The position numbers and the translations under genes are program-made. Positions 5,252 to 13,289 of a stretch of 28,574 bases of DNA are shown here, piece after piece. The notes beneath the pieces were generated by a model. It saw only the letters and a list, made by a program, of their open reading frames with translations. It was not told the DNA's origin and did no database searches. Numbering within the stretch: the first letter of the stretch is position 1; the number at the start of each line of letters is the position of its first letter. The DNA comes from a virus. The stretch is taken from the IMG/VR virus record IMGVR_UViG_3300044630_000365, positions 1 through 28,574 of that record; one strand, 5' to 3'.

Positions 5252-5466
5252 CACCTGAAAAGCTAAAGCTTGCCCGTAACTACATGGGCTACAGCGTCAA
5301 TGACATGGCTGCTGCACTTCGCCTCTCACCAGAGAACGGAGGCACAACCATTCGCAAGATGGAATCAGGCAAGGTAAACATCACTGGGCCTATAAGCGTT
5401 GCAGTAGATGCAATGATGAAAGGTTACGATCCATTCGAAGATGAGGACGAAGATGACACACCCTAA
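5248..5466 (+). CDS. XRE-like HTH protein with acidic tail
   Basis: A 72-residue protein whose first 55 residues resemble an XRE/Cro-type helix-turn-helix: EKLKLARNYMGYSVNDMAAA, then a TTIRKMESGK recognition-helix segment and ISVAVDAMMKG. It ends in an acidic tail (PFEDEDEDDTP). The length and HTH suggest a small regulator, perhaps controlling early or late phage genes. The next gene starts inside its last codons. The recognition helix follows a longer loop (RLSPENGGTT) than is typical, so DNA binding is likely but not certain. Confidence 0.65.
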   Translation: MTPEKLKLARNYMGYSVNDMAAALRLSPENGGTTIRKMESGKVNITGPISVAVDAMMKGYDPFEDEDEDDTP

Positions 5467-5686
5467 TGCACATCAAGTAGGCGGAGACCATTACGCATCC
5501 AAGAGCATTCAGCCTTGGGAAGCAATGGAGTCTTGGATGTCGCCAGAAGCTTTCTCGGGTTATTTGCAGGGTAATTGCATAAAGTATTTATCACGCTATC
5601 GTGACAAGAACGGCATTGAGGATTTGAAGAAGGCGCAGCACTATCTGTCCAAGCTTATTGAGTTGGAATATGGACACAGTGACTAA
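5453..5686 (+). CDS. DUF3310 (SaV-like) phage protein
   Basis: A 77-residue protein from ATG 5453, supported by GAGG six bases ahead. The frame is open from ATG 5441, which lacks a site. It carries the DUF3310 pattern: GGDHYASKSIQPWEAM near the start, FSGYLQGNCIKYLSRYRDK in the middle, and DLKKAQHYLSKLIE at the end. The family is common in phages and has been described as nucleotide-kinase-like, but its function is not settled. It overlaps the HTH gene by 14 bases and is the last gene before the packaging module, with a hairpin after it. Confidence 0.85.
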   Translation: MTHPNAHQVGGDHYASKSIQPWEAMESWMSPEAFSGYLQGNCIKYLSRYRDKNGIEDLKKAQHYLSKLIELEYGHSD

Positions 5687-5694
5687 GATGCTCT

Positions 5695-5717
5695 AAAAGG
5701 TTTTCACCAGACCTTTT
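5695..5717 (+). terminator. Hairpin between early genes and packaging genes
   Basis: A 7-bp stem, AAAAGGT at 5695-5701 and ACCTTTT at 5711-5717, encloses a 9-base loop, 8 bases after the DUF3310 stop. The T-run is part of the stem and only 4 long, so it is probably a leaky terminator or attenuator at the early/late boundary. Confidence 0.5.
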
Positions 5718-5733
5718 ATGGAAGCTGAGACAA

Positions 5734-6138
5734 ATGGCGTTAACACCAAAACAAGAGCGTTTCGCTCAAGAAGTAGCATCAGGCAAAAGCCAAGCAGAGG
5801 CTTACAGAACAGCCTTTAATGTTAAGCCGACTACCAAACCAGAGACAAGCCAAGCAAACGCTTGTAGGCTAATGGCTGATAGCAATGTTTCAACAAGGGT
5901 TGCTGAATTACGAGCAGCCGTTGCAGAACGTGTCACATGGACGCTTGCAGACAGCCTCGATGTTCTTTCCACGATAGCTAAAGGCTTAGACGCAGACGCA
6001 AAGCCAAGCGACAAAGTGAACGCTGTAAAAGCTATCAACACAATGATTGGGCTTGATGCTCCATCGAAGCTGGATGTCACTGGCAACATGGTTACACGCA
6101 TTGAGCGGGTAATGACTGATGACAACGCTAAGGATTAA
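5734..6138 (+). CDS. terS: Terminase small subunit
   Basis: A 134-residue protein of the Terminase_2 type. The N-terminal LTPKQERFAQEVASGKSQAE and AYRTAFNV form the DNA-recognition HTH, followed by ANACRLMADSNVSTRVAELR and an oligomerising helical core. It selects viral concatemer DNA and hands it to the large subunit for packaging. The large-subunit gene overlaps its 3' end by 20 bases, as is common for terminase pairs. The length is ordinary for the family. Confidence 0.9.
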   Translation: MALTPKQERFAQEVASGKSQAEAYRTAFNVKPTTKPETSQANACRLMADSNVSTRVAELRAAVAERVTWTLADSLDVLSTIAKGLDADAKPSDKVNAVKAINTMIGLDAPSKLDVTGNMVTRIERVMTDDNAKD

Positions 6139-7342
6139 AACCCCGCGCTGGTTCAAGCCATTCCTGCAACCCAGTCGCTACAAGGGCGCTCATGGTGGGC
6201 GGGGAAGCGGCAAGAGTCATGCTTTTGCGGAAATGGTTATCGAAGCGCACGTTATGGATCAGCGGCGCAGAACAGTTTGCGTCCGTGAGATACAGAAGTC
6301 CCTAGCCCAATCAGTCAAGCGTTTGCTGGAGCTAAAGATTGAACAACTTGGCGTTCAGGATTACTTTGAGGTTCAGGAGAGCCAGATCAAGTCACGGTAT
6401 GGCGACGGTCTAATTATCTTTGCTGGAATGCAGAACCACACAAGCGATTCTATCAAGTCGCTGGAAGGCTATGACTGTGCCTGGGTGGAGGAAGCGCAGA
6501 GCCTGAGCCAACGCTCACTCGACCTATTGCGGCCGACAATTCGTAAGCCAGACAGCGAACTATGGTTCACATGGAACCCGCTGAACAGCAGTGACCCGAT
6601 TGATATGCTGCTGCGTGGTGAAAGCCCACCGCCTGATTCAATCGTTGCTCAGGTAAACTATCGAGACAACCCTTGGTTCCCTGATGTGCTTAAAGCAGAG
6701 ATGGAATACGACAGGGAGCGCGACCCTGACAAATACAAGCACGTTTGGTTGGGCAGCTACGCATCGAACAGCGAAGCGCGAGTATTCCGTAACTGGAAGA
6801 TTGAGGACTTCGAAACGCCAGAGGACGCAACGCACCGCTTCGGCGCTGACTGGGGCTTTGCATCTGACCCGACCGTGCTTATCCGTTGCCACGTTGTCGG
6901 CAGAACAATCTATGTCGATCACGAAGCTTATCGCGTTGGCTGTGAGATTATGGACACGCCTGACCTGTTCTTCACTGTACCAGAGTCTGAGAAGTGGCCC
7001 ATCGTCGCTGATAGCGCCAGACCTGAAACAATCAGCCACATGAGAAAGCACGGCTTCCCGAAGATTATGGCAGCAGTAAAAGGGCCGAAGTCTGTAGAGG
7101 AAGGCGTTGAATGGTTGAAGTCATATGACATCGTTGTTCATCCACGCTGCCAGCACACGATTGACGAATTAACGTGCTACAGTTACAAAACAGACCCCTT
7201 GACAGGCACTATCTTGCCAATCCTTGCTGATCGTGATAATCACCTTATAGACGCGCTACGTTATGCGTGCGAGGCCATACGTCGAGCAGTCCCACCAAAG
7301 GCTTTCGATGTTCAACCTTTGGCAACTGTGAGTAAATGGTAA
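6119..7342 (+). CDS. terL: Terminase large subunit, packaging ATPase-nuclease
   Basis: A 407-residue protein of the PBSX/Terminase_3 type. The P-loop GGRGSGKS lies at residues 26-33 and the Walker B strand with catalytic Glu (YDCAWVEEAQ) at 118-127. A GSY-type linker follows the ATPase. The C-terminal RNase H-like nuclease shows its acidic residues in GADWGF (about 242-247), ADSARPE (about 299) and DNHLIDALRYA (about 372). It cuts the concatemer and drives DNA through the portal. Although the virion genes are P22-like, this is a compact Terminase_3-type enzyme, so the packaging and capsid modules may have separate histories. The portal gene follows without a gap. Confidence 0.93.
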   Translation: MTTLRIKTPRWFKPFLQPSRYKGAHGGRGSGKSHAFAEMVIEAHVMDQRRRTVCVREIQKSLAQSVKRLLELKIEQLGVQDYFEVQESQIKSRYGDGLIIFAGMQNHTSDSIKSLEGYDCAWVEEAQSLSQRSLDLLRPTIRKPDSELWFTWNPLNSSDPIDMLLRGESPPPDSIVAQVNYRDNPWFPDVLKAEMEYDRERDPDKYKHVWLGSYASNSEARVFRNWKIEDFETPEDATHRFGADWGFASDPTVLIRCHVVGRTIYVDHEAYRVGCEIMDTPDLFFTVPESEKWPIVADSARPETISHMRKHGFPKIMAAVKGPKSVEEGVEWLKSYDIVVHPRCQHTIDELTCYSYKTDPLTGTILPILADRDNHLIDALRYACEAIRRAVPPKAFDVQPLATVSKW

Positions 7343-9415
7343 ATGGCTCGACTGAATAAAGAACAAAGGTTCCAGAACATCCATCAACAGGCGTTGACAG
7401 AGTTCGATCGTGTTCAATCCTCAGTCCGTGATGAGCGCCTGCAGTGCCTTCAGGACAGACGCTTCTATTCAATCGCTGGAGCGCAGTGGGAAGGCCCACT
7501 TGGTGAGCAATACGAAAACAAACCGCGCTTTGAGGTAAACAAGATTCACCTTAGCGTCATTCGTATCATCAACGAATATCGTAACAACCGCATCGCTGTA
7601 GACTTTGTAAGCAAAGATGGCGAAGCAAACGACAAGCTGACTGAGGTCTGCAATGGTCTCTATCGTGCAGATGAACGGGACAGCGGCGCAGAAGAAGCAT
7701 ACGACAACGCTTTTGAAGAAGCTGTAGGCGGTGGCTATGGCGCTTGGCGTTTACGCACTGCATACGAAGATGATGAGAACGACGAGGACGAACGCCAGCG
7801 CATCCGCATAGAACCAATCTATGACGCTGACAGCTCTGTGTTCTTCGACCTTGACGCAAAGCGCCAGGACAAAGCCGACGCAAAGTATTGCTTCGTTCTG
7901 TATTCCATGACCTATGACGCTTACAAAGCTGAATGGAATGATGACCCAACTACATGGCCTAAAGAAGTTCACCAGTATGAGTTCGACTGGGATACGCCTG
8001 ACGTTGTGTTCGTCGCTGAATACTACCGCGTTGAAGAAACCCGCGAGACTGTTCGCATCTTCCTGACAATCCAAGGCGAAGAAGAACGCTACACGCAAGC
8101 AGACTTTGACGCTGACGAAACGCTGGAAGAAACACTAGCCGCTGTTGGCACTGTTGAGGTACGCCAGAAGCGCGTGAAGCGTAAGCGCGTCCACAAGTAC
8201 ATCATGAGCGGTGGCGGCATCCTTGACGATCAAGGCTACATCGCTGGCAAGAACATCCCTATCGTTCCTGTTTACGGCAAGCGTTGGTTCGTCGATAACG
8301 TCGAGCGTTGCATGGGCCATGTGCGCCTAGCCAAAGACCCACAGCGCCTGAAGAATATGCAGCTATCAAAGCTGGGTGAAATCAGTGCGCTTTCGTCCAT
8401 TGAAAAGCCAATCCTGCTACCTGAACAAGTCTCAGGCCATCAAGTCATGTGGGCAGAGGACAACCTTCGGAACTATCCTTATCTGTTGGTCAACCCAATC
8501 ACAGGGCCAAACGGCGAGACTCAAGCCGCTGGCCCAGTTGCTTACACCAAGTCCGCAGCTATTCCACCAGCGATGGCAGCACTGCTTCAGATCACTGAAC
8601 AAGACATGGCTGAGATACTGGGTAACAACCAGCAAGCCGACAAGATGGTCAGCGGCATCAGCGGCAAAGCTGTAGAGCTAATCCAGACCCGCTTGGATAT
8701 GCAGACGTTCATCTACATGAGCAATATGGCCAAGTCTGTGCGTCGCTGCGGTGAGATATGGCTATCGATGGCCAAAGACATCTATGTTGAAGAAAAGCGC
8801 AAGATGAAGACAGTCGGCGCTATGGAGGAAGTTGGTTCGATTGAACTGATGAAGCCACAGATCGACGAAGAAACAGGCGAACTGATTTACGAGAACAACC
8901 TGGGCGATGCCTTGTTCGACGTTGCAGTAGACGTTGGCCCATCATCGAGCAGCCGCCGTGACGCTACAGTGCGTGCGCTTACTGGCATGATGCAAGTCAC
9001 AACCGATCCGACAACCCAACAGGTTCTGCAAGCTATGGCTATCATGAACATGGAAGGCGAAGGCATTGGCGACATCAAGGAATATTTCCGCAAGCAGCTA
9101 GTCCAGATGGGCGTTATGCAGCCAACGGAAGAAGAACAGCAGCAGATGATGGAAGCGCAAGCGAACGTGCAGCAAGATGCACAGACCACTTACTTGCTTG
9201 CTGAAGCCGCTAAGTCACAGGCTCAAGCTATCCAAGCACAAGCTAACACTGAATACACCTTGGCACGTTCGGAAGAAACGAAGGCCAAGACAGCAGAGAC
9301 TATCTCAAACATCGACATTGACCAGCGCAAGTCGGCAATTGAGACTGCTGAAAAGATTGGGGAAGCATTGCGACCCAGTATGAATGTGGTTCCACCCTCC
9401 ACACAATTAGGGTGA
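7343..9415 (+). CDS. Portal protein, P22 gp1-like
   Basis: A 690-residue protein starting at the ATG immediately after the terminase stop. The N-terminus (RFQNIHQQALTEFDRVQSSV, then RDERLQCLQDRRFYSIAGAQ and WEG) and the following PRFEVNKIHLSVIRIINEYR segment are typical of P22-type portals, whose usual length is about 725 residues. The C-terminal 100 residues are Gln/Ala-rich and helical (EEEQQQMMEAQANVQQDA, AKSQAQAIQAQANTEY), matching the portal barrel region. It forms the dodecameric DNA gate at one capsid vertex and binds terminase, then the gp4-like tail factor. It is followed by the scaffold gene. Confidence 0.92.
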   Translation: MARLNKEQRFQNIHQQALTEFDRVQSSVRDERLQCLQDRRFYSIAGAQWEGPLGEQYENKPRFEVNKIHLSVIRIINEYRNNRIAVDFVSKDGEANDKLTEVCNGLYRADERDSGAEEAYDNAFEEAVGGGYGAWRLRTAYEDDENDEDERQRIRIEPIYDADSSVFFDLDAKRQDKADAKYCFVLYSMTYDAYKAEWNDDPTTWPKEVHQYEFDWDTPDVVFVAEYYRVEETRETVRIFLTIQGEEERYTQADFDADETLEETLAAVGTVEVRQKRVKRKRVHKYIMSGGGILDDQGYIAGKNIPIVPVYGKRWFVDNVERCMGHVRLAKDPQRLKNMQLSKLGEISALSSIEKPILLPEQVSGHQVMWAEDNLRNYPYLLVNPITGPNGETQAAGPVAYTKSAAIPPAMAALLQITEQDMAEILGNNQQADKMVSGISGKAVELIQTRLDMQTFIYMSNMAKSVRRCGEIWLSMAKDIYVEEKRKMKTVGAMEEVGSIELMKPQIDEETGELIYENNLGDALFDVAVDVGPSSSSRRDATVRALTGMMQVTTDPTTQQVLQAMAIMNMEGEGIGDIKEYFRKQLVQMGVMQPTEEEQQQMMEAQANVQQDAQTTYLLAEAAKSQAQAIQAQANTEYTLARSEETKAKTAETISNIDIDQRKSAIETAEKIGEALRPSMNVVPPSTQLG

Positions 9416-9432
9416 GTTAATGGGGTTAAAAC

Positions 9433-10287
9433 ATGAAAACGGCAGAATTGGATGATAACGACAACATCGACACAATAGACATCGACACGGATTTTAATGA
9501 GCAATCGGATGATGAGACCAATGCCATCGACGATACTCAAGATGACGAAGATGACGAAGATGAAGTCGTAATATCTATCGGAGAGGAATCGCCACCTCAA
9601 GATGAAGAAGTTCGTGCGCCTGCTTGGGTGCGTGAATTGCGTAAATCAAATCGGGAAAAAGAGCGGAAGATACGCGAACTAGAAGCAAAGCTAAATACGA
9701 CAGCAACTGAGACCAAACCAGTTGCACTAGTAGCAAAGCCAACGCTTGAAAGTTGCGATTACGATTCCGACGAGTACGAACAAAAGCTTGCTGCTTGGTA
9801 TGAGCATAAACGCGAATACGATGCAGCCGAAGCCAATGTAGCAGCCCAGCGAGATGCTGAGTCGAAAGCATGGCAGGACAAGCTTGATTCCTATGCGAAG
9901 GCGAAAGCATCGCTGAAGGTGCGGGACTATGACGAAGCTGAAGCTACGGCTTTAGATACGTTTGACGTAACGCAACAAGGGATCGTTCTACAAGGCTCTG
10001 ACAACCCAGCTTTGCTTATCTACGCAATTGGCAAAAGCACCAAGCGAGCAAAGGAACTTGCAGCAATCACCGACCCCGTGAAGTTTGCCTTTGCGGTAGC
10101 TAAACTGGAGACTCAGTTGAAAGTAACTAACCGTAGGGCATCAACCACGCCAGAACGTACAATCACCAGTGGTGGTCGTGTGTCTGGCTCCATTGATTCA
10201 CAACTTGAGCGGTTACGCGCTGAAGCCTTGAAGACCGGAGACTTATCAAAGGTCATGGCTTACAAGCGTAACAAAAAGAAAACCTAA
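9433..10287 (+). CDS. Scaffolding protein, P22 gp8-like
   Basis: A 284-residue protein between the portal and coat genes. The first 60 residues are extremely acidic (Asp/Glu runs), followed by a helical segment (VRELRKSNREKERKIRELEA) and a long alpha-helical middle. It ends in a basic stretch (LSKVMAYKRNKKKT) after a QLERLRAEALKTGDL helix. P22 gp8 (303 residues) likewise binds coat through a basic C-terminal helix-turn-helix. It should nucleate procapsid assembly and then exit. Identification rests on position, length and charge layout, since scaffold sequences diverge fast. Confidence 0.8.
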   Translation: MKTAELDDNDNIDTIDIDTDFNEQSDDETNAIDDTQDDEDDEDEVVISIGEESPPQDEEVRAPAWVRELRKSNREKERKIRELEAKLNTTATETKPVALVAKPTLESCDYDSDEYEQKLAAWYEHKREYDAAEANVAAQRDAESKAWQDKLDSYAKAKASLKVRDYDEAEATALDTFDVTQQGIVLQGSDNPALLIYAIGKSTKRAKELAAITDPVKFAFAVAKLETQLKVTNRRASTTPERTITSGGRVSGSIDSQLERLRAEALKTGDLSKVMAYKRNKKKT

Positions 10288-10305
10288 TTTTTTGGAGTTA
10301 ATATA

Positions 10306-11583
10306 ATGGCTAACGCCTTTTCAAAAGAAGAAATTGTTGCATTTGAGGACATCCTTGAAGGCTTCAACGATGCTTTGATCCTGTCAAAGAACATCAACGT
10401 ATACAACACCAACGGCGTAACGATGGAGCGCGCACGCGACACCATCTGGCGTCCACAACCTTACATCGCTCAGTCATTCGACCGCGTTGTAGGCACATCG
10501 ATTGCTGGCGACGTTTCGACGATGACTCAGCTTTCGGTTCCATCGACTCTCGGTTTCAACAAGTGCTCTGCTTGGCAGATGAACGCACTGGAACTGCGTG
10601 ACGCGTTGCAGGAAGGTCGCTTGGGCGATTCAGCAAAGCAAAAGCTCGCTTCGGACATCAACCTTTCCGTTATGGATTTGGCTGCTGCTCAAGGTACGCT
10701 TGTTGTTGACGTAGCTACCGCTGCTGGCGATTATGATGACATCGCGCTTTGCGACAGCATCATGAACGAACAGGGTGTTATGGCTGGTGATCGTTACCTC
10801 GCTTTGTCGAGCCGCGATTATAACGGCATGGCTGGCAACTTGGCAGTAGCGACTCGTTCGTTCACTGGTAACAAGTCGGCTAACGCATATGAGCGTTCGT
10901 TCGTTGGTGAAGTCGCAAGCTTCCAGACCTACAAGCTCGACTATGCGAACCGTTGTGCTGCTAACGCTGCAACTGTCACCATCAACACTACTGGCGCTCA
11001 AGCTCAGTATGTTCCACAGGCGACAACGACCAGCACTGGCGGCATCCTAAACGTTGACAACCGTTACCAGACTGTAACTGTTTCATCGTCGACTGGTGTT
11101 GTTGCTGGTGACGCGTTCACCATCGACGGCATCGAAGCAGTCCACCACATCACGAAGCGTTCGACTGGCGAACTGAAAACCTTCCGCGTAATTTCCGTCC
11201 CTGCTGGCGGCACTACGTTGGTAATCAGCCCTCCAATCATCGCAGCGACTGCTCCAGCAACTGATGCTGAATTGCAGTACAAGAACGTTGAATTGGTAGC
11301 TGCTGCTTCGGCTGCTCCGCTCAACTTCTTGAACGTTGCAGCTTCGAACATCAACCCATTCTGGCGCAAGGATTCGATCGAACTCCTCCCAGGTCGCTAT
11401 GCTGTTCCAGATGGCGCAGGCGTTGACGTTCTTCGTGCATCGACGGATCAGGGTATCGAATTGGTCATGACCAAGAAGTTCGATCCACTGACCTTCCAGA
11501 CGCTTTACACGCTGGACACACTGTATGGTGTGGTCATGACGAACCCAGAAATGGCAGGCATCCTGCTTTTCAACCAGACGTAA
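10306..11583 (+). CDS. Major coat protein, P22 gp5-like
   Basis: A 425-residue protein, close to the 430 of P22 gp5, with GGAG 8 bases before its ATG. The N-arm and HK97-fold regions (NVYNTNGVTMERARDTIWRP, YIAQSFDRVVGTSIAGDVS) and the C-terminal LTFQTLYTLDTLYGVVMTN are typical of the P22 coat family. Residues about 222-325 form a beta-rich insert corresponding to the P22 telokin-like I-domain. It builds the icosahedral shell with the scaffold. A strong hairpin directly after the gene may cut downstream transcription or protect the coat mRNA, which must be the most abundant. Confidence 0.92.
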   Translation: MANAFSKEEIVAFEDILEGFNDALILSKNINVYNTNGVTMERARDTIWRPQPYIAQSFDRVVGTSIAGDVSTMTQLSVPSTLGFNKCSAWQMNALELRDALQEGRLGDSAKQKLASDINLSVMDLAAAQGTLVVDVATAAGDYDDIALCDSIMNEQGVMAGDRYLALSSRDYNGMAGNLAVATRSFTGNKSANAYERSFVGEVASFQTYKLDYANRCAANAATVTINTTGAQAQYVPQATTTSTGGILNVDNRYQTVTVSSSTGVVAGDAFTIDGIEAVHHITKRSTGELKTFRVISVPAGGTTLVISPPIIAATAPATDAELQYKNVELVAAASAAPLNFLNVAASNINPFWRKDSIELLPGRYAVPDGAGVDVLRASTDQGIELVMTKKFDPLTFQTLYTLDTLYGVVMTNPEMAGILLFNQT

Positions 11584-11595
11584 GTCTAATAGGAA

Positions 11596-11622
11596 GGGGG
11601 GGATTTGGAAGTCATCCCCCCC
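11596..11622 (+). terminator. Very strong G7/C7 hairpin after the coat gene
   Basis: GGGGGGGAT at 11596-11604 pairs perfectly with ATCCCCCCC at 11614-11622 around a 9-base loop, 12 bases after the coat stop. Flanking GAA/TTC can extend the stem with a bulge. Only CTTT follows, so it may be a partial terminator or an mRNA-stabilising end rather than a full stop. The genes beyond it are needed in smaller amounts. Confidence 0.65.
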
Positions 11623-11645
11623 GACCTTCTTTAGGGAGTGAACCA

Positions 11646-11819
11646 ATGCCATTGAAAAAAGGTTACAGCCGCGCAACCATCGGCAAGAACATCAAGATGG
11701 AAGAAAAGTCTGGTCGCCCTAAAAAGCAAGCCATCGCTATTGCGCTGAACGTTGCACGCGATGCTGCCATGAAAGCAGGGAAGCCATCGAAGGCTCCTAA
11801 GCGGAAGGCCAAGAAATGA
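11646..11819 (+). CDS. Small basic DUF6496-like phage protein, 57 residues
   Basis: ATG 11646 follows an AGGGAG site about 6 bases ahead. The product begins MPLKKGYSRATIGKNI and continues GRPKKQAIAIALNVARDAA, a pattern I recognise from small DUF6496-type proteins, then ends in a Lys-rich tail (KAPKRKAKK). It is strongly basic with one predicted helix and may bind DNA or the capsid interior. The biological role is not known. Its stop overlaps the next start by 4 bases. Confidence 0.7.
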   Translation: MPLKKGYSRATIGKNIKMEEKSGRPKKQAIAIALNVARDAAMKAGKPSKAPKRKAKK

Positions 11820-11992
11820 AGGCTGGTCTTTACGCCAATATCGCCAAGAAGCGCAAACGCATCGAAGCCCAGAAAGCTGCTGGCAAGACTCCAGAACGTA
11901 TGCGTAAGGTTGGTAGCAAAGGCGCACCGACTGCTGCTGCATTTGTCGCCGCTGCAAAGACTGCCAAGCCAATGAAAGGCAAAAAGAAATGA
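11816..11992 (+). CDS. Small basic conserved phage protein, 58 residues
   Basis: It begins in an ATGA overlap and ends in another. The sequence (MKAGLYANIAKKRKRIEAQK, then ERMRKVGSKGAPTAAAF, then a KPMKGKKK tail) resembles a small family often seen in phages and mobile islands with the core LYANI..KR.RI...MR..G.KGAPTA..F..A.KTAK. It is very rich in Lys, Arg and Ala with no hydrophobic segment. It may bind nucleic acid or package with DNA, but no function is established to my knowledge. Confidence 0.7.
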   Translation: MKAGLYANIAKKRKRIEAQKAAGKTPERMRKVGSKGAPTAAAFVAAAKTAKPMKGKKK

Positions 11993-12315
11993 CAGACTTT
12001 CCGACCATAGTTTATCGCACCCCTGGCCCACACAAGAAGCCCCGTGGCAAGAGCTTTGCCTACAGAGGCGTTGCGGATCAGGAAGCATTCGACGCATTGA
12101 TCGCTAAAGGCTGGTCTGCATCCTATGAAGACGCTGTAGGCGAATCGAGCAAGGTCAGCGCAAAGCCAAAGGTTGAGGCTGTTGAGATTGATGAAGTCTC
12201 CGGCCCGACCCGTGAGGAACTAGAATCGAAAGCCAAAGAATTAGGGGTATCGTTTAATTCACGAACTTCTGATATAACGCTGTCAGATCGCATCACAGCG
12301 GCCTTGGAGGTCTAA
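11989..12315 (+). CDS. Head-region phage protein with a C-terminal HeH/LEM-like domain
   Basis: A 108-residue protein. The N-terminal part (FPTIVYRTPGPHKKPRGKSF, then EAFDALIAKGWSASYEDA) is typical of small phage proteins encoded next to capsid genes. The last 35 residues (PTREELESKAKELGVSFN, DITLSDRITAALE) fit a HeH/LEM-type two-helix fold, often found at the ends of phage proteins and thought to bind DNA or protein. It probably plays a minor virion or packaging role. It begins in an ATGA overlap, and the next gene starts directly after its stop. Confidence 0.65.
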   Translation: MTDFPTIVYRTPGPHKKPRGKSFAYRGVADQEAFDALIAKGWSASYEDAVGESSKVSAKPKVEAVEIDEVSGPTREELESKAKELGVSFNSRTSDITLSDRITAALEV

Positions 12316-12795
12316 ATGGGGTACACGAAAAGACAGTTCGTAACGTCAGCCTTTGAAGAAATAGGCTTGGCAGATTATGTCTTTGACCTTCAGCCTGAAC
12401 AGCTAGAAGCTGCTTTGCGCCGCTTAGATTCCATGATGGCTGAATGGAACGCTATGGGCATCCGCCTTGGCTACGCAATGCCAAGCAGCCCACAAGACAG
12501 CGATCTAGACGAACAAACCAATGTGCCTGACAGCGCATGGGAAGCTATCATCACCAACCTCGCCATTCGGATTGCTCCTGGCTATGGTAAGGCAGTTGCT
12601 GCTGACACTAAGGTATCGGCTAAGGGCGCTTTCAATGTCTTGCTGCAACGCGCAACCTATCCGCTAGAACAGCAGTTGCCTTCAACAATGCCAATCGGTC
12701 AGGGCAACAAGCCTTGGCGTTGGGATAACCCTTACGTCAATCGCCCTTATGACCCTGTAAATGCTGGGCCTGATGGCCCTCTTGAATGGAGTTAA
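12316..12795 (+). CDS. Tail accessory factor, P22 gp4-like
   Basis: A 159-residue protein (P22 gp4 is 166). It has the gp4 pattern: YTKRQFVTSAFEEIGLADYV, LQPEQLEAALRRLDSMMAEW, AMGIRLGY, then WEAIITNLAIRIAPGYGKAV and a C-terminal PYVNRPYDP. In P22 this protein binds the portal ring after packaging, closes the DNA channel and docks the gp10 hub, with additional muramidase activity reported for P22. No separate enzyme motif can be read here. It starts at the base after the previous stop. Confidence 0.9.
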   Translation: MGYTKRQFVTSAFEEIGLADYVFDLQPEQLEAALRRLDSMMAEWNAMGIRLGYAMPSSPQDSDLDEQTNVPDSAWEAIITNLAIRIAPGYGKAVAADTKVSAKGAFNVLLQRATYPLEQQLPSTMPIGQGNKPWRWDNPYVNRPYDPVNAGPDGPLEWS

Positions 12796-12798
12796 TCA

Positions 12799-13125
12799 AT
12801 GCCTACTATCAATCAGCTTCCGCTTATCACGCAGCTTTCAATGGGCGACAACCTCGTCCTTTATGTTCCAAATCAAGGCGACTCGCGTCGTGCCTCGATC
12901 ACAACATTCACTCAGTTTATTGAGCAAAACTTTGGCGCTGTTGTTTGTACTTCGGTTCAGACAATCCCTGTGCGCTTTGACCAGTTGCCGAATGCTGTTG
13001 GCAATACTGGTGCGCGTGCGTTCATCACGAACTGCAACACGACAACGTTCAACGCTGCCGCTGCTGGTGGTGGATCGAACCAAATTCCCGTATTCAGCGA
13101 CGGCATTATCTGGCGTGTTGGATAA
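12799..13125 (+). CDS. Small virion-associated protein with an adaptor-like N-terminus
   Basis: A 108-residue protein with GGAG in the preceding gene's last codons. The N-terminus (TINQLPLITQLSMGDNLVLY, then VPNQGDSRRASITTF) has the pattern of short domains found at the start of many phage fibre-like proteins. The protein at 24441 starts with a similar one (ISALTASTTPLAGTEVLPIV). The rest is beta-rich, small-residue-rich and ends in DGIIWRVG. It is probably a minor structural component of the head-tail region. I do not know a specific function. Confidence 0.6.
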   Translation: MPTINQLPLITQLSMGDNLVLYVPNQGDSRRASITTFTQFIEQNFGAVVCTSVQTIPVRFDQLPNAVGNTGARAFITNCNTTTFNAAAAGGGSNQIPVFSDGIIWRVG

Positions 13126-13152
13126 GTTAAACTTAGTTAATGGAGAATTGAA

Positions 13153-13281
13153 ATGCCAATGATGGGTAAAAAGAAATCTGGTTACGATGCAAAAGGCATG
13201 GGCATGGGAATGGCAAAGAAGGCCGTTGCTAAAGCTGGTAAGTCAATGATGATGACCAAAGCCAAGAAGAAAAAGAAGTAA
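13153..13281 (+). CDS. Tiny Lys/Met-rich basic protein, 42 residues
   Basis: GGAG lies 8 bases before ATG 13153. The product (MPMMGKKKSGYDAKGMGMGM, then AKKAVAKAGKSMMMTKAKKK and KK) is about one third Lys and one fifth Met, with no acidic residue but one Asp. It looks like a DNA-condensing or capsid-lining peptide, though function cannot be read from sequence. It sits among other basic mini-proteins between coat and tail genes. The clear start signal and spacing support a real gene despite the size. Confidence 0.6.
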   Translation: MPMMGKKKSGYDAKGMGMGMAKKAVAKAGKSMMMTKAKKKKK

Positions 13282-13289
13282 GCTTTCGG

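Noticed and set aside
6638-7051. 137-codon minus-strand ORF in the terminase nuclease region
   Set aside because: It covers conserved catalytic segments of the terminase on the other strand and has no features of its own.
11083-11676. 197-codon minus-strand ORF opposite the coat gene
   Set aside because: It is an antisense shadow of the strongly supported coat protein and runs through the post-coat hairpin. No binding site or domain.
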